Source of the DNA: Saururus chinensis | Taxonomy: Eukaryota; Streptophyta; Magnoliopsida; Piperales; Saururaceae | NCBI GenBank assembly: GCA_035235625.1 | Contig: CP141148.1 | Span: 36,519,057-36,583,056 of the forward strand | Direction of reading: 5' to 3' | Length of the DNA stretch: 64,000 nucleotides | Made by a program: the position numbers and the translations under genes | The notes under the pieces: model-generated | The model's database searches: none | What the model was told of the DNA's origin: nothing | The model's input: only the letters and a program-made list of their open reading frames with translations | Shown here: positions 13,330 through 24,475 of the stretch, in pieces | Numbering within the stretch: position 1 is the stretch's first letter | Layout: each line of letters opens with the position of its first letter

Positions 13330-13732
13330 TGCAAGGGACTCATTCGGCCTACCTCCTCTTGCTCAAATTCCTCCTTCTCCTCTTTAGCAACAAGTGCATT
13401 TAGCCTTTCCCATTTTGGACATTCTTTGGCACGGTGCGGCCCATCACATATTAAACAACCACCACCTCTGTTAGGCCGGCCAGACTATTGGATGCCCTTT
13501 GCTTTGCCATTGTTACCACCTTTGCTGCCCTCCTTGTTGGATGACTTTGCTTCCATATTCTTCTTCGTTGACTCAGCGGGGGTTTGTTTGAAATCCGCTA
13601 ACCTATCAGCCGCTGCAATCACTGAGGGAAGGTCCTCCACTTCCCTCCATCTCAACTCGTTCTGAGCCCATGTTTGCAAGCCTACCACGAAGTAGAATAG
13701 CTTGTCATCCTCTGTCATGTTCGCCACGCCCA
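13330..13732 (-). pseudogene. gag C-terminal part with zinc knuckle
   Basis: The minus-strand frame contains the retrotransposon gag tail: a block of the form MTEDDKLFYFVVGLQTW, then ELRWREVEDLPSVIAAADRL, then a CCHC zinc knuckle CLICDGPHRAKEC (C-X2-C-X4-H-X4-C), which binds RNA in Gag. An in-frame stop at 13,485-13,487 precedes the knuckle. The upstream half of the same gag is at 17,169-17,560; the two were separated by the solo LTR insertion. Confidence 0.8.
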
Positions 13733-14159
13733 AGATCTGTAAGGACCCTTATTTCTAAACCGGTTTTTGGTTTCCTTTAATTATTGGTTATCGTGAGATT
13801 AACATGTTTTCTGATTTAATCGGTAATTTTGTAAATAAATAGTATTTATGATAGTTTTAACCAAAATCAACTTTAAGATTAGTGGTTTTAAGTGATTATA
13901 AAGCAAATGTGAATTTTTGGGATTTTTCTGAATTTTTACTATTTTTCCAAAAATTAGGGTTTTGGCGGGACCCCTGTGGGCCCCACAGTCGAAATTTCGA
14001 TTTTTGGGTCAAATGGACCCAAACATCTACCTAAGGTTATACAAAAAATTTCAGAATTTTTTAAGACTTAATTAGTGCTTAAATTTGTAAAATATTCATT
14101 TTTAGCCTACTTTTCCTATTTACACCCTATAACTTACCCATATATACCCCAACCCTTAC

Positions 14160-14168
14160 TATAAAAGG
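14160..14168 (+). promoter_or_regulatory. TATA box of solo LTR copy 1
   Basis: TATAAAAGG lies about 420 bp into the LTR. The equivalent site in copy 2 (near 34,395, minus strand) reads TATGAAAG, so only copy 1 keeps the consensus. Confidence 0.6.
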
Positions 14169-16225
14169 GAAAACCTAAGCCATTTCCATTTTTGGGAATA
14201 GGCTGAGGAGGGAGGTTAGGCCTAATCCCCAATTAGGCCCGAATTAGAAGCTGTTTAAGGTAAGCCTACTCTAATGAAGCATTAAACCCTAGTTTTCTTC
14301 TTAATCTCTTCTAAATTTACAATTTCCCCTTTGTTTCAATTCGTTTTTGGACATCAAAAACTACTGATTTGTGTTTTACTACAAACCCCAACTTTCAAAA
14401 TTCGATTTTTATTATCAACAAGCCCTAGATCTAAGTTTTAATTAGGAATTTCTTTGATAAATCGATTTTTAATAGAGTTTAATTCAAACTCAATGTGTTT
14501 TTAAGGTTTTCAAGAAGGGTGACCCTCCAATCCGAGCTTAATCAAGTGCTAAGGTAATGGGCCTTCGAAAATTTAGTTTATCCATGGTAAAACTCTTGAT
14601 TTTTGGCTTATTTCGAATGGAGTTGCTTGATTTGGTGTGTTAATGGCATGATTAGAAAATAGAAATATTTAATCCCGATTTCTTAAGGTTTTGTATTATT
14701 ATGGTATGGTTTAACATTCTGGAAGTCATGAAGGACTTTTGATGATGATTAGGGTGTTAGATGTGGATTTGAAGTGTTATCAATGGTGTTTCGGTTTGGA
14801 TTTGCGAAAGGAAGAAGATGGTTCAGTTCTGCCTTGTTGGCGTTCGAATGGCCCTTCTGGGCGTTCGAACGGCAATACTGTCGGAACGACAGTTTTCCAG
14901 TTCAGCCGATCGAACGGCATGCTAGGCGTTCGAACGACCAAACTGTGAATTTTAAATTTTTACGTTTAGCCAATCGAACGGCCTGAAGGGCGTTCGAATG
15001 GCTACACAGTAAAATTATATGTTGTGCATATGATGTTTATTTCTATGATTCCACTTTAACTTACCAATTTCATATGAATGTGGAGTGTTTTAAGCTATAT
15101 TATGCTACTGGATATTGAGGTTATGGAATTGAGATGCTTAGAGATTTGTGGAATGACTTATGTTTTGTGGCATGATGTTGGAATTGTCATCTTGAAAATT
15201 ATGAATGGTTGATTTTCTTTGATTAAGCATGTTTTCAGTAAAACTACAACCTATTAATGGACTGATTTGTAATGATAGAATGTAGTTAGTTGATGTGTGG
15301 ATGTTGGTGAATACCATGACTCAATGATGAAATGAATAATTTTATATGCGTTTAACCTTTGTGGTTGAGTTTTGATTTGAGTTATGATTTCAACTATTCT
15401 TCTCCTATGATTTCCGCTGGAATTCATGTTTAGATGGTAATTCACATGTGTAGTGTGGTAGTGAGTTTAATTTCAAGTATATTGACATGCATTGTGTGAA
15501 ATGCTTCTACTAGTTACACACACATGTGGGGGTTAAATGATGATGTTGAAGCTTGATATTGTGATTATGAATGATGCATTAGGGGCTGATGAGAGCATTT
15601 ATCATGGATTAGGATTCATGTATGCCTTGCCCACGTATGTACCATGCTGCATGTATCATGAAAATGGATTTCCAATTGAGGCTTCATCGAGGTTAATCAA
15701 CTTTGACCGATTGGATGCAATGTGGTAAAATTGTATGCCGGATTGATCGGTCATGGATTAATCGTAAATTGATTGGTTCGAAAGGACATGTTTTGATTTG
15801 AGTTCCTGTGTGGAACGAGTGCATTCCCCGGGTTGAGTCTAGTTGAATGGAATTATGTGGGGACAAGTTGTGTACTTGTCTTGCGGATTGTGAGAATATT
15901 ATTATGAGTGTTATCTGGACCCTGAGAATCCAGTGTGGTATGCCATGTGCACCCGCTACCACATGTTCTAGGGTTCTCTATATGAGAACTCGGGCTCTTC
16001 CCTCCGTAGGAGATGTCCCTGGGCGAACACCCCTACTCTAGATTCTCTGTGTGAGAATGAGACATCCTTGACCAGGATCGTCCAAGGCGAGCAGTCTTTA
16101 GGGATTGACAACCCCGAACTTTCTTTAATTCTTGTGTAGAATTTTGGACCATGACACGCCTTCGTGGCCTTGTCTATGTCCCGTCTGTGTGACACCAAAT
16201 TTGTGATTACTCCTTGATGGAGGAT

Positions 16226-16505
16226 GTTATGATATGATGCATGATGGAATATGTATGTTAGAGATACATTCATGCAGGTTGTTATGATATGACGCATGTG
16301 GGAATATGTATGTTAGAGATACATCCATGCAGGTTGATTATGATATAATGCATGTGGGAATATGTATGTTAGAGATACATTCATGCAGGTTGATTATGAT
16401 ATAATGCATGTGGGAATATGTATGTTAGAGATACATCCATGCAAGTTGATTTTGATATGATGCATGTGGGAATATATATGCTAGAGATACATTTCATGCA
16501 GGTGG
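16226..16505 (+). repeat. ~55-bp tandem repeat inside solo LTR copy 1
   Basis: About five copies of a unit containing GGAATATGTATGTTAGAGA followed by TACATYCATGCAGGTTG. The inverted relative carries about six copies at 31,975-32,300, so the array is an ancestral LTR feature that varies in copy number. Confidence 0.8.
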
Positions 16506-17168
16506 TTATGATGGAATGAAATTATGTGGATTATGTACTATGAGGCAGTGTTAGGTGATGTGTATGTATGATCAGAAAATGATGCACCATGTAAATCTTT
16601 GATCTGAATGATCTTATTGCTATGCTATCGTATTTTCAATGTTTATAGTGATATTAAAAACCATTGCTGAGTTTGTTAAACTCACCCCTCTTTCTTGTGT
16701 TTTGATTTGGGGCTGTGTAGTGCGACACGTAGACGAACATGATCTCCTCTTTGAGGAAAGGTCGGAGATGGCTTGGATGTGATCATGGAGATCGTTGTGT
16801 GACTTATCTTCTTTGGTTTTATGCTTTATGTTTAGAACCTTTGTGTAGGGTTCTTTGTTGTTTTGGATTTATGTCGCATTTTACAGTTGTGTTTGCTTAA
16901 GACTTATTTTGAGCCAGTGTGAGCTTTAATTAACTAAGCATGTGGGTTTGAGAGTAGCTGTTTACTTTGTGATAAGCAACACTCTTTCTTCCCTTTTTAT
17001 TTACTCTTGCTCAAAGGATTGTGTGTACTTCGTAATTCTGTTCAATTGCCCGTGGTTAGGGTTAAGTCTTCCGCTAGATCATTTCTCAATTTTACTTCGT
17101 CGCCCCCACGCGCTTGACCGGCCCTTGGACCGGGTTCGGCTCGGGTCGGGCATCACCGGGGCGTGACA

Positions 17169-17560
17169 AGATCAGTGATTGGAACTCCTTAACATAGTTC
17201 TAGACTGCCCCCGTTTGCCTAAGGTTCCTCAACGTCTCTCGAGCCATCCAAGACACATTTTTGGGAAAGAATTGTGCTTGCAACTCCCTCTTGAATGTAT
17301 CCCACATCTCTATCTTTGGCCGACCTGTAGCTGCATCATCCTCCAACCGCGTCCGCCACTACAGCTTTGCATCCTCTTCAAGGTAAATCGCTGCCACGGT
17401 AACCTTCTCCCCCTCTTAAGTAGGGACCAACGTGAAGTAGCTTTCCATATCCCAAAGGAAGTTCCCGATCTCCTTGGCACCTCGCATCCCAGCATACGCC
17501 TTCGGTTCAGGGACCTTTGTCTTCTTCGCAATCTGCTAAGATGAAGGCTCGCCCCCATCT
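17169..17560 (-). pseudogene. gag N-terminal/central part
   Basis: The minus-strand frame shows the plant gypsy Gag core: IGNFLWDMESYFTL, EGEKVTVAAIYLEEDAKL, WRTRLEDDAATGRPKIEMWD, then FPKNVSWMARETLRNLRQTG. In-frame stops lie at 17,416-17,418, 17,359-17,361 and 17,200-17,202, so it is inactive. Its frame continues into 13,330-13,732 when the solo LTR and one copy of the AGATC duplication are ignored. Upstream (17,560-18,109) is further degraded gag-leader sequence. Confidence 0.8.
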
Positions 17561-18109
17561 TGGGATGGAGTGTTGACGACTGCCTGTTTCAGCAACAACA
17601 CTTCATCCACCAACTCGCCCAACTTTGCTGTCGCTATCTCCTCAACTTGTTGCACTTGCTGCCTGAGATAGTTCGTCATCACAACCACATCAGCCGCTAA
17701 TGTGGTGAGACGAGCTGCCCTTTTAGCCGGACTACCTTCTTCCTAAGACTCATCAAGGTGTGGTGCAACTTCAAGCAGGGACACTCGCTAGTCGAAGAGG
17801 GCCAAACGCTCATTGATGTTGCGCAATGAGGTCTGGACTTCAACCAACGTTCCTTGTAGGCGCCATTGCATCCACCTTCGCCTCGAGCTCAGTAATGCAA
17901 GTCAGCATTGAGCCTACCATCAAAGCTCTTTGTTTTCCAACAACTCATCAAGGAAAGGGGTGCACGTAGCAACGATTTCCGATCTGTTTAGCAACAACCC
18001 CCAAGGATTTCACCCCTTCCGAGTATCCCAGCGATTCAGCCACCTTTAGCCAACTCCTTCGTAGAGACCGTATAGAGCTTTCACCTCTTTCAATATCCCA
18101 GCAATGGCC

Positions 18110-18926
18110 TGGCTACACCGTGCAGCCAGTAACCACTCTCTTCCCTTCCCATTCGTATGCACCAGGGGAACACAAGCAAAACTGCACACACAAGTTCGAC
18201 CTAGTGCAAGGGTCTCCGCCCAAGCTATATTTCTATCTGCTGAAATACAAGATAGGGAGAGGGCAAGGGCTGATCCACCAGGCTGAGAGCTCTCCTCTCT
18301 TCTCCCTAGTTTGCTATGTAGGAAAAATTAATCTCTAATCTCTCATGGCCGCCCTACTCTCCCCTTTAAATAGGTTCAGCCTAAAACTGGTTGTCCCTAT
18401 GCTACTAGGAGTACAAAACCCACCCAATACAAGAGTCCTCACCCTGACCAACTCTCAGCCCATAAGCATTCCGCCCCTAGAATAGATTAGGAAATCTACA
18501 AGTCTGTCTTCCGCTAGAAGTCCAGTGCCATGCTGCCTCCAAGAGTCTGCCCATCCAAGGAAACCAACCATTCCAACTCCCATTCGCCCTAGGAGTGTGA
18601 CCAGCCTGCCTGTGTGAGTCATGTCCGTCCTAGGAACCTACTGCCTAGACTCCTACTCAAACTAGGAGTGCATTGAACCAGCATAGGTGAATCTCGTCCG
18701 CCTTAGGAGTCCTCCCCTAAGTCCAAGTAGCACCCAGCTTTGTTGAAAGAGTCTCGCCCCCGCAAGGACTCCTACTCAGCCTGCTCTGTAAGGTGAGTAG
18801 CTCATCTGGAACATCTCCCTCGTTGTCCCATCATCCGTTCGTGCCCAAGGGGCTGCCTAGGCTATCTGCTGCCAAGTATAGGGGTAGCCGCCCCATTTTC
18901 CCATCCAACAAGTGAAGGGGCTAACA
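18110..18926 (-). repeat. 5' LTR of the gag-only gypsy element
   Basis: The more complete LTR copy (817 bp), TGTTAGCCCC to GTAGCCA on the minus strand. It holds a TATA-like CCTATTTAAAGGGG (18,358-18,374 region) that falls in the segment deleted from the partner LTR. Confidence 0.7.
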
Positions 18927-19520
18927 CTTCGTATGCATTCATCACAAGAACAAAGTAGCATTGAGAGCACCTGAACTGATGTAGCAGCTCTAAGTAGAGA
19001 AAATGTTCAGTTATTAGCCACTATAACCACATAAAAAGCTCCGAAAGCCCGAAATCCGAGAGAAAAAGGAAGAAAAAAAAGCATTGAAGGCATGCTAAAT
19101 CCGATAGTGATATGACCCATCCATCAACACAAACCCCCTAATCGTCAACCAAATAACCAAAAATTGGAATACGCCAATGACACGGATGTTGAACAGGACA
19201 TGCTTACCATGGTTGCAGAGGGAGACTTCTCCAGCAATATAGGATCCTCCGGTGCGAGAAATGAAGACCGGCAATCGTTGCAGACTTTATAACATCAAGA
19301 AAGGGCTAGGGTTTGCTGACTCACAGAGTGGGTTTCGTAGAGTTAGAACTTCTCGAGGGAGTAAGAATTCTTATCGATGTCCAGATTGCTCAGTGTAGAG
19401 GTTTTGGACAACAGCAAAATGGAGAGGAGGCACCAACAAGATGGAGAAGAGGCGCCAGCGAGACAAGTTCGGGAGGCGGAGTAGGGGACTGAAATACTAA
19501 AATTGGATCTGGGAAAAAAT
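18927..19520. other. Unassigned sequence next to gypsy element
   Basis: I see no domain here. The mixed-composition stretch around 19,200-19,500, with short open stretches on the minus strand, resembles a degenerate gene 5' region, but I cannot assign it. Confidence 0.3.
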
Positions 19521-19724
19521 TAGGGCATGATGCTTAAGTGGTAGATACTGGGTCGGGTCGGGTCAGGGAAAACCCGAATCCAACCCAACCCGAATGATTC
19601 GGGTTAAAATTTAAACCCGAACCCGATTTATTTTACCATTAAGTATATCCAAACCCAACCATTAGGGTCGGGTTGGGTTTATCAAAAAATCCGACCCAAG
19701 TGGCATCGCTAAGTGGCATCCCTA
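19521..19724. repeat. GGGTCGGGT-rich MITE
   Basis: It begins TAGGGCATGATGC and ends GTGGCATCCCTA, with internal GGGTCGGGTCGGGTC and GGGTCGGGTTGGGTTTATC. It resembles 10,850-11,045 and 54,596-54,831. The flanking octamers do not match, so the exact ends are unsure. Confidence 0.45.
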
Positions 19725-20230
19725 ATTCTTACCTTCTACCTACTATTTTATGGAAGGGAGCATTTTTTATTCTCTACCAACAATGAGCCTAAGGTAAGTT
19801 ATCTATGGGAGCTCTTCATCTATGACATTGACAACATATACTAGTGCACGTTAGTATTAATGTTAATGTTATTGATGTTGAAATATGCTAGTGCATGTGT
19901 TGTTAATCTTAAATATTAATGGCTCATATGTACGGCTTATGCTAGGCTCATTGTCATCTGAGAGCATGAAAAATCATTCCCTTCTAGAGACAAGAAATGA
20001 GAGGTGGAGATATGGAGAGCCCAAATCTAGGGAAAAAGAAAAGGTCTTTTAAATGGTGCCTTTTTTGAATAATTATAAAAAGGCATCAAATGGCTAGATT
20101 AGGTAGCAGTTTATTCTGTTGAGGACCAAGATGTCAAATTTACCAATTAATCACTGATTACTTGGCAACTTTGTAACAGAGGAGTAAAGTACAATAAACT
20201 AAAGAGAGGCTTTTAGGGGCAGGGGAAACC
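19725..20230. other. Intergenic, nothing recognised
   Basis: AT-rich DNA without recognisable coding or repeat structure. Confidence 0.4.
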
Positions 20231-21100
20231 ACATTTTATCATTGCCCATTAGGTCCCATGGATAAAGGTCCTTACCCGATAGGGTAGAGACTAGAAAGTG
20301 CCCATGTAGGATTTCTATCATACGTAGAGCCATGGATCCCTCCTTAATTATTGTTCCTACTTTTTGCTTGAAATTTAGGTCATCTATGTTGAAATAAATG
20401 AACTAAATTTTAGCCCCTTTGGGGTGAAGAAAGATAGTGATATACACCCAACTTAATCTGCCCAACAAAAATTCTCACTTAGATTTTGATTGAACAAAAT
20501 ATATGGGCCCCACACCAAGTTCACTTGAGCCTACATGTTTAGTCCACTCATAACCCAATTAAGAGGGTTTATTGGTTCTATTTGGTGGGTGGATATTATT
20601 TTCCAAGATTAATGAGACTTTTTCATGACCGTCACAATTACCCTTTTTCTTATTGTTTATTTGGATCTCATTTATAGACCTATATTAATGTTATGAGCAA
20701 AGTTTATAATAGATTTCATACTAAGATCTGATGGCACTTGTTTAACATTCTAAGTTAACCTTAATTAATGGAAAACATTTATGCCCTTTTTGAATTTGTG
20801 CACCCACCCTCTTGTCACAGCTTTATGCCTCTCTACGATGTTTGACCTCATAATCCAATCATGTTGAACTTCCAGGCCACAGGAGCCCATGGAATCCATC
20901 CCACAGTAATCCTTCCCCTCTTCTTCCTCCTCCATCATGGATGTCAACCTGCCCCTAGTTACTGGCCTTGTTTGTTGACCCAACACCCTATCTGAACCAT
21001 CAACTACCATTCCAAAACCCTTGAACTATGTTCGTGGCTTGGCGCTCTTCCTGCGCTTTGTTGTCATCCCCAATAGAGACATCAGGACCTTGACAAGGTA
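20231..21100. repeat. ~0.9-kb direct repeat R1, left of the NOP14 fragment
   Basis: It aligns over its whole length with 22,785-23,640: shared landmarks are CATTGCCCATT, GTAGAGCCATGGA, GATAGTGATATACACCC, CTAATCCTTCCCCTC-like and GTTCGTGGCTTGGC. Divergence is substantial. It could be an LTR or a segmental duplicate. Clear TG...CA ends and target duplications are not evident. It is AT-rich and non-coding. Confidence 0.6.
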
Positions 21101-21562
21101 GAAAGGTTCATGTTATGCTCATATCACTACATTGTCTCGTTGAAGATGGGGTAGAGGAGTTGCCATAAAATTGAACCACTCAAAGGCAATAAGCCGCCAA
21201 GGCATTGCTAGCTTCACTCTACTAATGGAGGCACCATGCACCCCCGTTGAACAGGAACAATCCTACACAATGTCAGTATCATTATCCACACCATTGACCT
21301 ACCTTCCAATAACCTTGTCTCCCTCCATGTCTAGGTGTCCTCCCCCACCTCTAGATCAAACATGCATGGCCTTTGCATTTGCTCACCCCATGGCCCCTTA
21401 TTATCGAATGGGTGGAGGGTACAAAACCAATTATGCCGAGTTTCAAGCTCAACAACTTCTGCAATGGGCAATGTCATAAAGTCCCATAGAATACTTCCAT
21501 TCAATGAGTACCTTCCAATTTGGTTGTGTACAACCTCTTGTATAAGATATGAGATTCTCACT
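21101..21562. other. Unassigned sequence between R1 and the NOP14 copy
   Basis: There are short open frames on both strands (such as 21,171-21,479 +) without any recognisable domain. It may be internal sequence of the element bounded by R1 and R2. Confidence 0.3.
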
Positions 21563-22620
21563 TAAGATCATCTGTAATTGGCAAGATTGTCACATTAATC
21601 TTCTCCAAATTCAAAAACAAATTCAAGCGTCTGAATTGTTGAACTCTAAATTTTATTTAATATATGAATAAACAAGAAACAACAAAGTAATTTGGAGGCA
21701 CAAAGTGCAAGTTGAAGTCATTCTCATTCATGTAGAAAGAACATTATTTGACAGTCGTAACCAAGTATTGAATATGTCTAAGCAAGGAGGTGGTAACTAG
21801 GTAATAGAATTTGAACACGTCTAGCCTCAGTAGATAAACTAAATAAAACCATGCAGTCTCCTAGCAATTTAGCATCACCTCCAAGAAATTTATGTACTTT
21901 GGCTATTAGGTGCACCCTCCTCATCATCATGCGACAATTGATCCTCATAATCCTTTGGTGCAAGCTTTATCTTCCTCACCATCAAACAAATTATATTTGT
22001 TGCTCTTACTCTGCTTTAGCTAAGAAAGGTAATTTAAACATCACTAGTCTAAGACACCTTCATGTCATAATATATTGTACATACCAAAATTAAAAAAAAA
22101 ATTCAAACCTGGCGCTCTTGCTAGAAACAAATAATGGCCTTATCAAACTCTCTGAGGCTCTCATTCTGCTCCTCAATCCAATTATCCAGAAATGAAAAGG
22201 ACTTCCCATTGCTCATATTCATTGAGCAAAGTTTTCTTCCTCTATTTAAAACCAATTACATCCACCTCAGCTTCATTTTATCGAACTCATACAAAATTAG
22301 CTTCTTCTTCAAACCATAAAAAAAACATGCCTTGTCAATGGTGCGAGACCACACTAAGTTGATGTGGTATTCCTCGCCCTTGCTCTTCTTGCCAAGGACG
22401 CCAAACTTTCTATAAGACTAGATTGTCTCAAAGGGGCTGTCCTTGGGGCTTTTGGTTTCATATTTGCATCATACAGCACTGCAAGCACCTTTTCACCTTG
22501 TTCTTCTTCTTCTTCTTCTTCTTCTTCTTCTTCTTTTTCTTTGTCTTTTGTGTAGGACTGTTAGCCTCCTTTGCCATAAGAGCAGGGGGTTGGGCAATAG
22601 CTAGGGGTTAGAGATTGGTT
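21563..22620 (-). pseudogene. NOP14 5' fragment, intron-retaining duplicate
   Basis: The segment parallels 9,557-10,630 of the real NOP14 gene: exon-1-like 22,331-22,577 (start MAKEANSPTQKTKKK), exon-2-like 22,111-22,245, exon-3-like about 21,909-22,030, and also introns 1-3. Introns are kept, so it arose by DNA-level duplication and not by retroposition. It has in-frame stops, a (TTC)n expansion at 22,500-22,537 that lengthens a Lys run, and small indels. The GC splice donor of exon 1 (AAG|GCATGT) is preserved. It cannot make NOP14, because exons 4-14 are absent. Confidence 0.9.
22500..22537. repeat. (TTC)n microsatellite
   Basis: About 12-13 TTC repeats in the pseudogene copy of NOP14 exon 1. 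The parent gene has only short interrupted TTC runs at the matching place (about 10,539-10,560). Confidence 0.85.
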
Positions 22621-22784
22621 CAACTCTATGTCCAAAAGGGGGTGACAAGCGAGGGGGGGAGTCTACTACTCTACTACTCTACTACCAAGCGCAAAGCAAG
22701 ATGGGCGAATTTTGGTGTTGTGGCAAAGGATGGTGTATGAGTGAAGTGCAAGAGACTGAAGAGAAGGTTTGAGGTGTAGGGGAT

Positions 22785-23640
22785 GACATTTTTTGTCATT
22801 GCCCATTGGATCCAATGGATAAAAGACCCCACCCAATGGGGTAGATACTAGAGAGTGAGCCATGTGGGGTTGAAAAGATAAATTGCCTACCGTATGTAGA
22901 GCCATGGACCCCTTCAATCATTATTCTTACTTTTTGCCTTAAATTTGGGCCATCTATGTCAAAATAAATAGACTAAATTTCAGCCCCTTCAGGGTCGAAG
23001 AAGGATAGTGATATACACCCCACTTAATCTACCCAATAAAAATTCTTATTTGGGTTTCGGTTGAACAAAATATGTGGGCAACACACAAATTTAACTTGGG
23101 CATACATGTTTTGTCTAGTCATAACCCTATTGAGAGGATTTATGGGGTAGATTTAGTAGATAAATATCATTTTCTAAGAATAATAAGACTTTTTGAAGAC
23201 CATCACGATTACCCCTTTTCTTATTTTTTTATTTGGATCCTGTTTATAGGCTCATTTTAATGTTGTGAGTGAAGTTTATAATGAATATCATATTAATATC
23301 TAATGATGCTTGTTTAAATGATGAGTTAACCTTAATCAATTGAAAAAGTTTATGCTCTTTTTGGATTTGTGCACCCGCCTCTTATCTCAGCCTTGCCCCT
23401 CCCTTCGGTGCTTGACCCCATAATCCAGTCATGTCAAACCTCTAGGCTACTAGAGACCATAGAATTTGTCCCAACCTAATCCTTCCCCTCTTCTTCCTCC
23501 TATGTCATGGATGTTTGCCTCCCCCAGGTCCCCGGCTACCATCCCAAAACTCTCAACTCTGTTCGTGGCTTGGCACTCCCCCCTCCAACACTTCAATGTC
23601 GTCCCCAATATAGACATTGAACCTTGGGAAGGAAAACCTA
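22785..23640. repeat. ~0.9-kb direct repeat R2, right of the NOP14 fragment
   Basis: It is the partner of 20,231-21,100 in the same orientation. With R1 it encloses the NOP14-derived fragment. No coding capacity is recognised. Confidence 0.6.
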
Positions 23641-23896
23641 CAAGGAAAATAGAAAAAAGAGAGAGTACTTCAAGATGGGGTAGGGATGATAAACATGATA
23701 TTTAAGGAGATAGTGCCACATGGTAAAAGCCATCGACATGTACTCACCATACTTTAGTTAGTTTCTAGACTAAGGGTCCTTACGTTAAGTCATAATGGCC
23801 TCTAAATTTAGTGACACTTTGGAGCATTTGTTGAGTCTAAATCGCCTCTAAATGGCCAATGCAATTACATGTTCTTTCCTTAAAACATCTAAATGG

Positions 23897-24475
23897 ATGA
23901 TATTAGGATATATCACACTTGGCATATCATTTGAATTGTGGTTGACTCATTCAGTGAATTGAGTTGCCACTTCACTTGCATGATTGACTCATGGGTACCT
24001 AGCTACTTATAACTTTCCATAGATATGGGGATCTTAAAACTATAGCATGTAATCTATATACGCAATGGAAATTAACCTCACGAACCAATATATGTAATGG
24101 AATTGAATTCTTTACATGCTATCAAAGCTTACCAGACAATGCTTCTTCCATGGCTGGCTCTCCATTTAATAATTCATCTTCCTCCGTGGACAGAAGCTCG
24201 AACTCCTCATCCCCTATTCCGATCATAAAGAATATCTCTGAGGAGGTTCCCATCAAGCTTGTCTCTAAGAACTACCTCATTTAGAAGGTGCATGTGTTGC
24301 ATGTTCTTTACTCATACGGTCTTTAGGAATTCATTGATGGAGTCCTCTCTTGCCCACCTCCTACCTGTCTCATTAATGTCAAGCACGAATGCAATACACA
24401 GTTTTCTAGTTGGATCTTGCTAGATCAAAAAGTTCTTGCATGGTTGAATGCCTCCTTATCTGAGGCTGTGCTTAT
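23897..24475 (+). mobile_element. Ty1/copia 5' end: LTR tail, primer-binding site and gag start
   Basis: Sequence ending TTCTTTACA at 24,116 is followed by TGCTATCAAAGC (24,117-24,128), close to the tRNA-Met primer-binding consensus TGGTATCAGAGC. An ATG at 24,150 opens a copia-type Gag beginning MAGSPFNNSSSS, with KLVSKNYLI and EFIDGVLSCPPP blocks and a LDQKVLAWLNASLSEAVL block near 24,420-24,470. There are stops at 24,282-24,284 and about 24,325. The element is cut at 24,476, where LTR-like sequence of another element starts. The LTR start is not well defined. Confidence 0.75.

Larger units (their letters stand above)
13738..17168 (+). mobile_element. Solo LTR, family 1, copy 1
   Basis: The 3,431-bp block starts TGTAAGGACCC and ends GGGGCGTGACA, and is flanked on both sides by the 5-bp duplication AGATC (13,733-13,737 and 17,169-17,173). 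A reverse-oriented relative is at 31,318-34,820. It has a TATA box at 14,160-14,167 (TATAAAAG) and a ~55-bp tandem array at 16,226-16,505. There is no internal coding region and no second LTR, so it is a recombination product. Large LTRs like these are typical of Ty3/gypsy Tekay- or Tat-like lineages, but the lineage cannot be set without internal sequence. Confidence 0.88.
12283..18926 (-). mobile_element. Gag-only Ty3/gypsy-type LTR element (interrupted)
   Basis: Two similar direct repeats, 12,283-12,985 and 18,110-18,926, are the LTRs. On the minus strand they begin TGTTAGCCCC and end GTAGCCA. The right-hand copy is about 115 bp longer because the left-hand one has an internal deletion. 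With the inserted solo LTR (13,738-17,168) removed, only about 1.7 kb of internal DNA remains, and it encodes gag pieces alone. No protease, RT, RNase H or integrase is seen. This fits a non-autonomous gag-only element. I did not find a convincing target duplication or a canonical primer-binding site. Confidence 0.75.

Noticed and set aside
16226..16505. Regularly spaced repeats that could suggest a CRISPR array
   Set aside because: The repeats are contiguous ~55-bp tandem units without distinct spacers, in a eukaryotic LTR.
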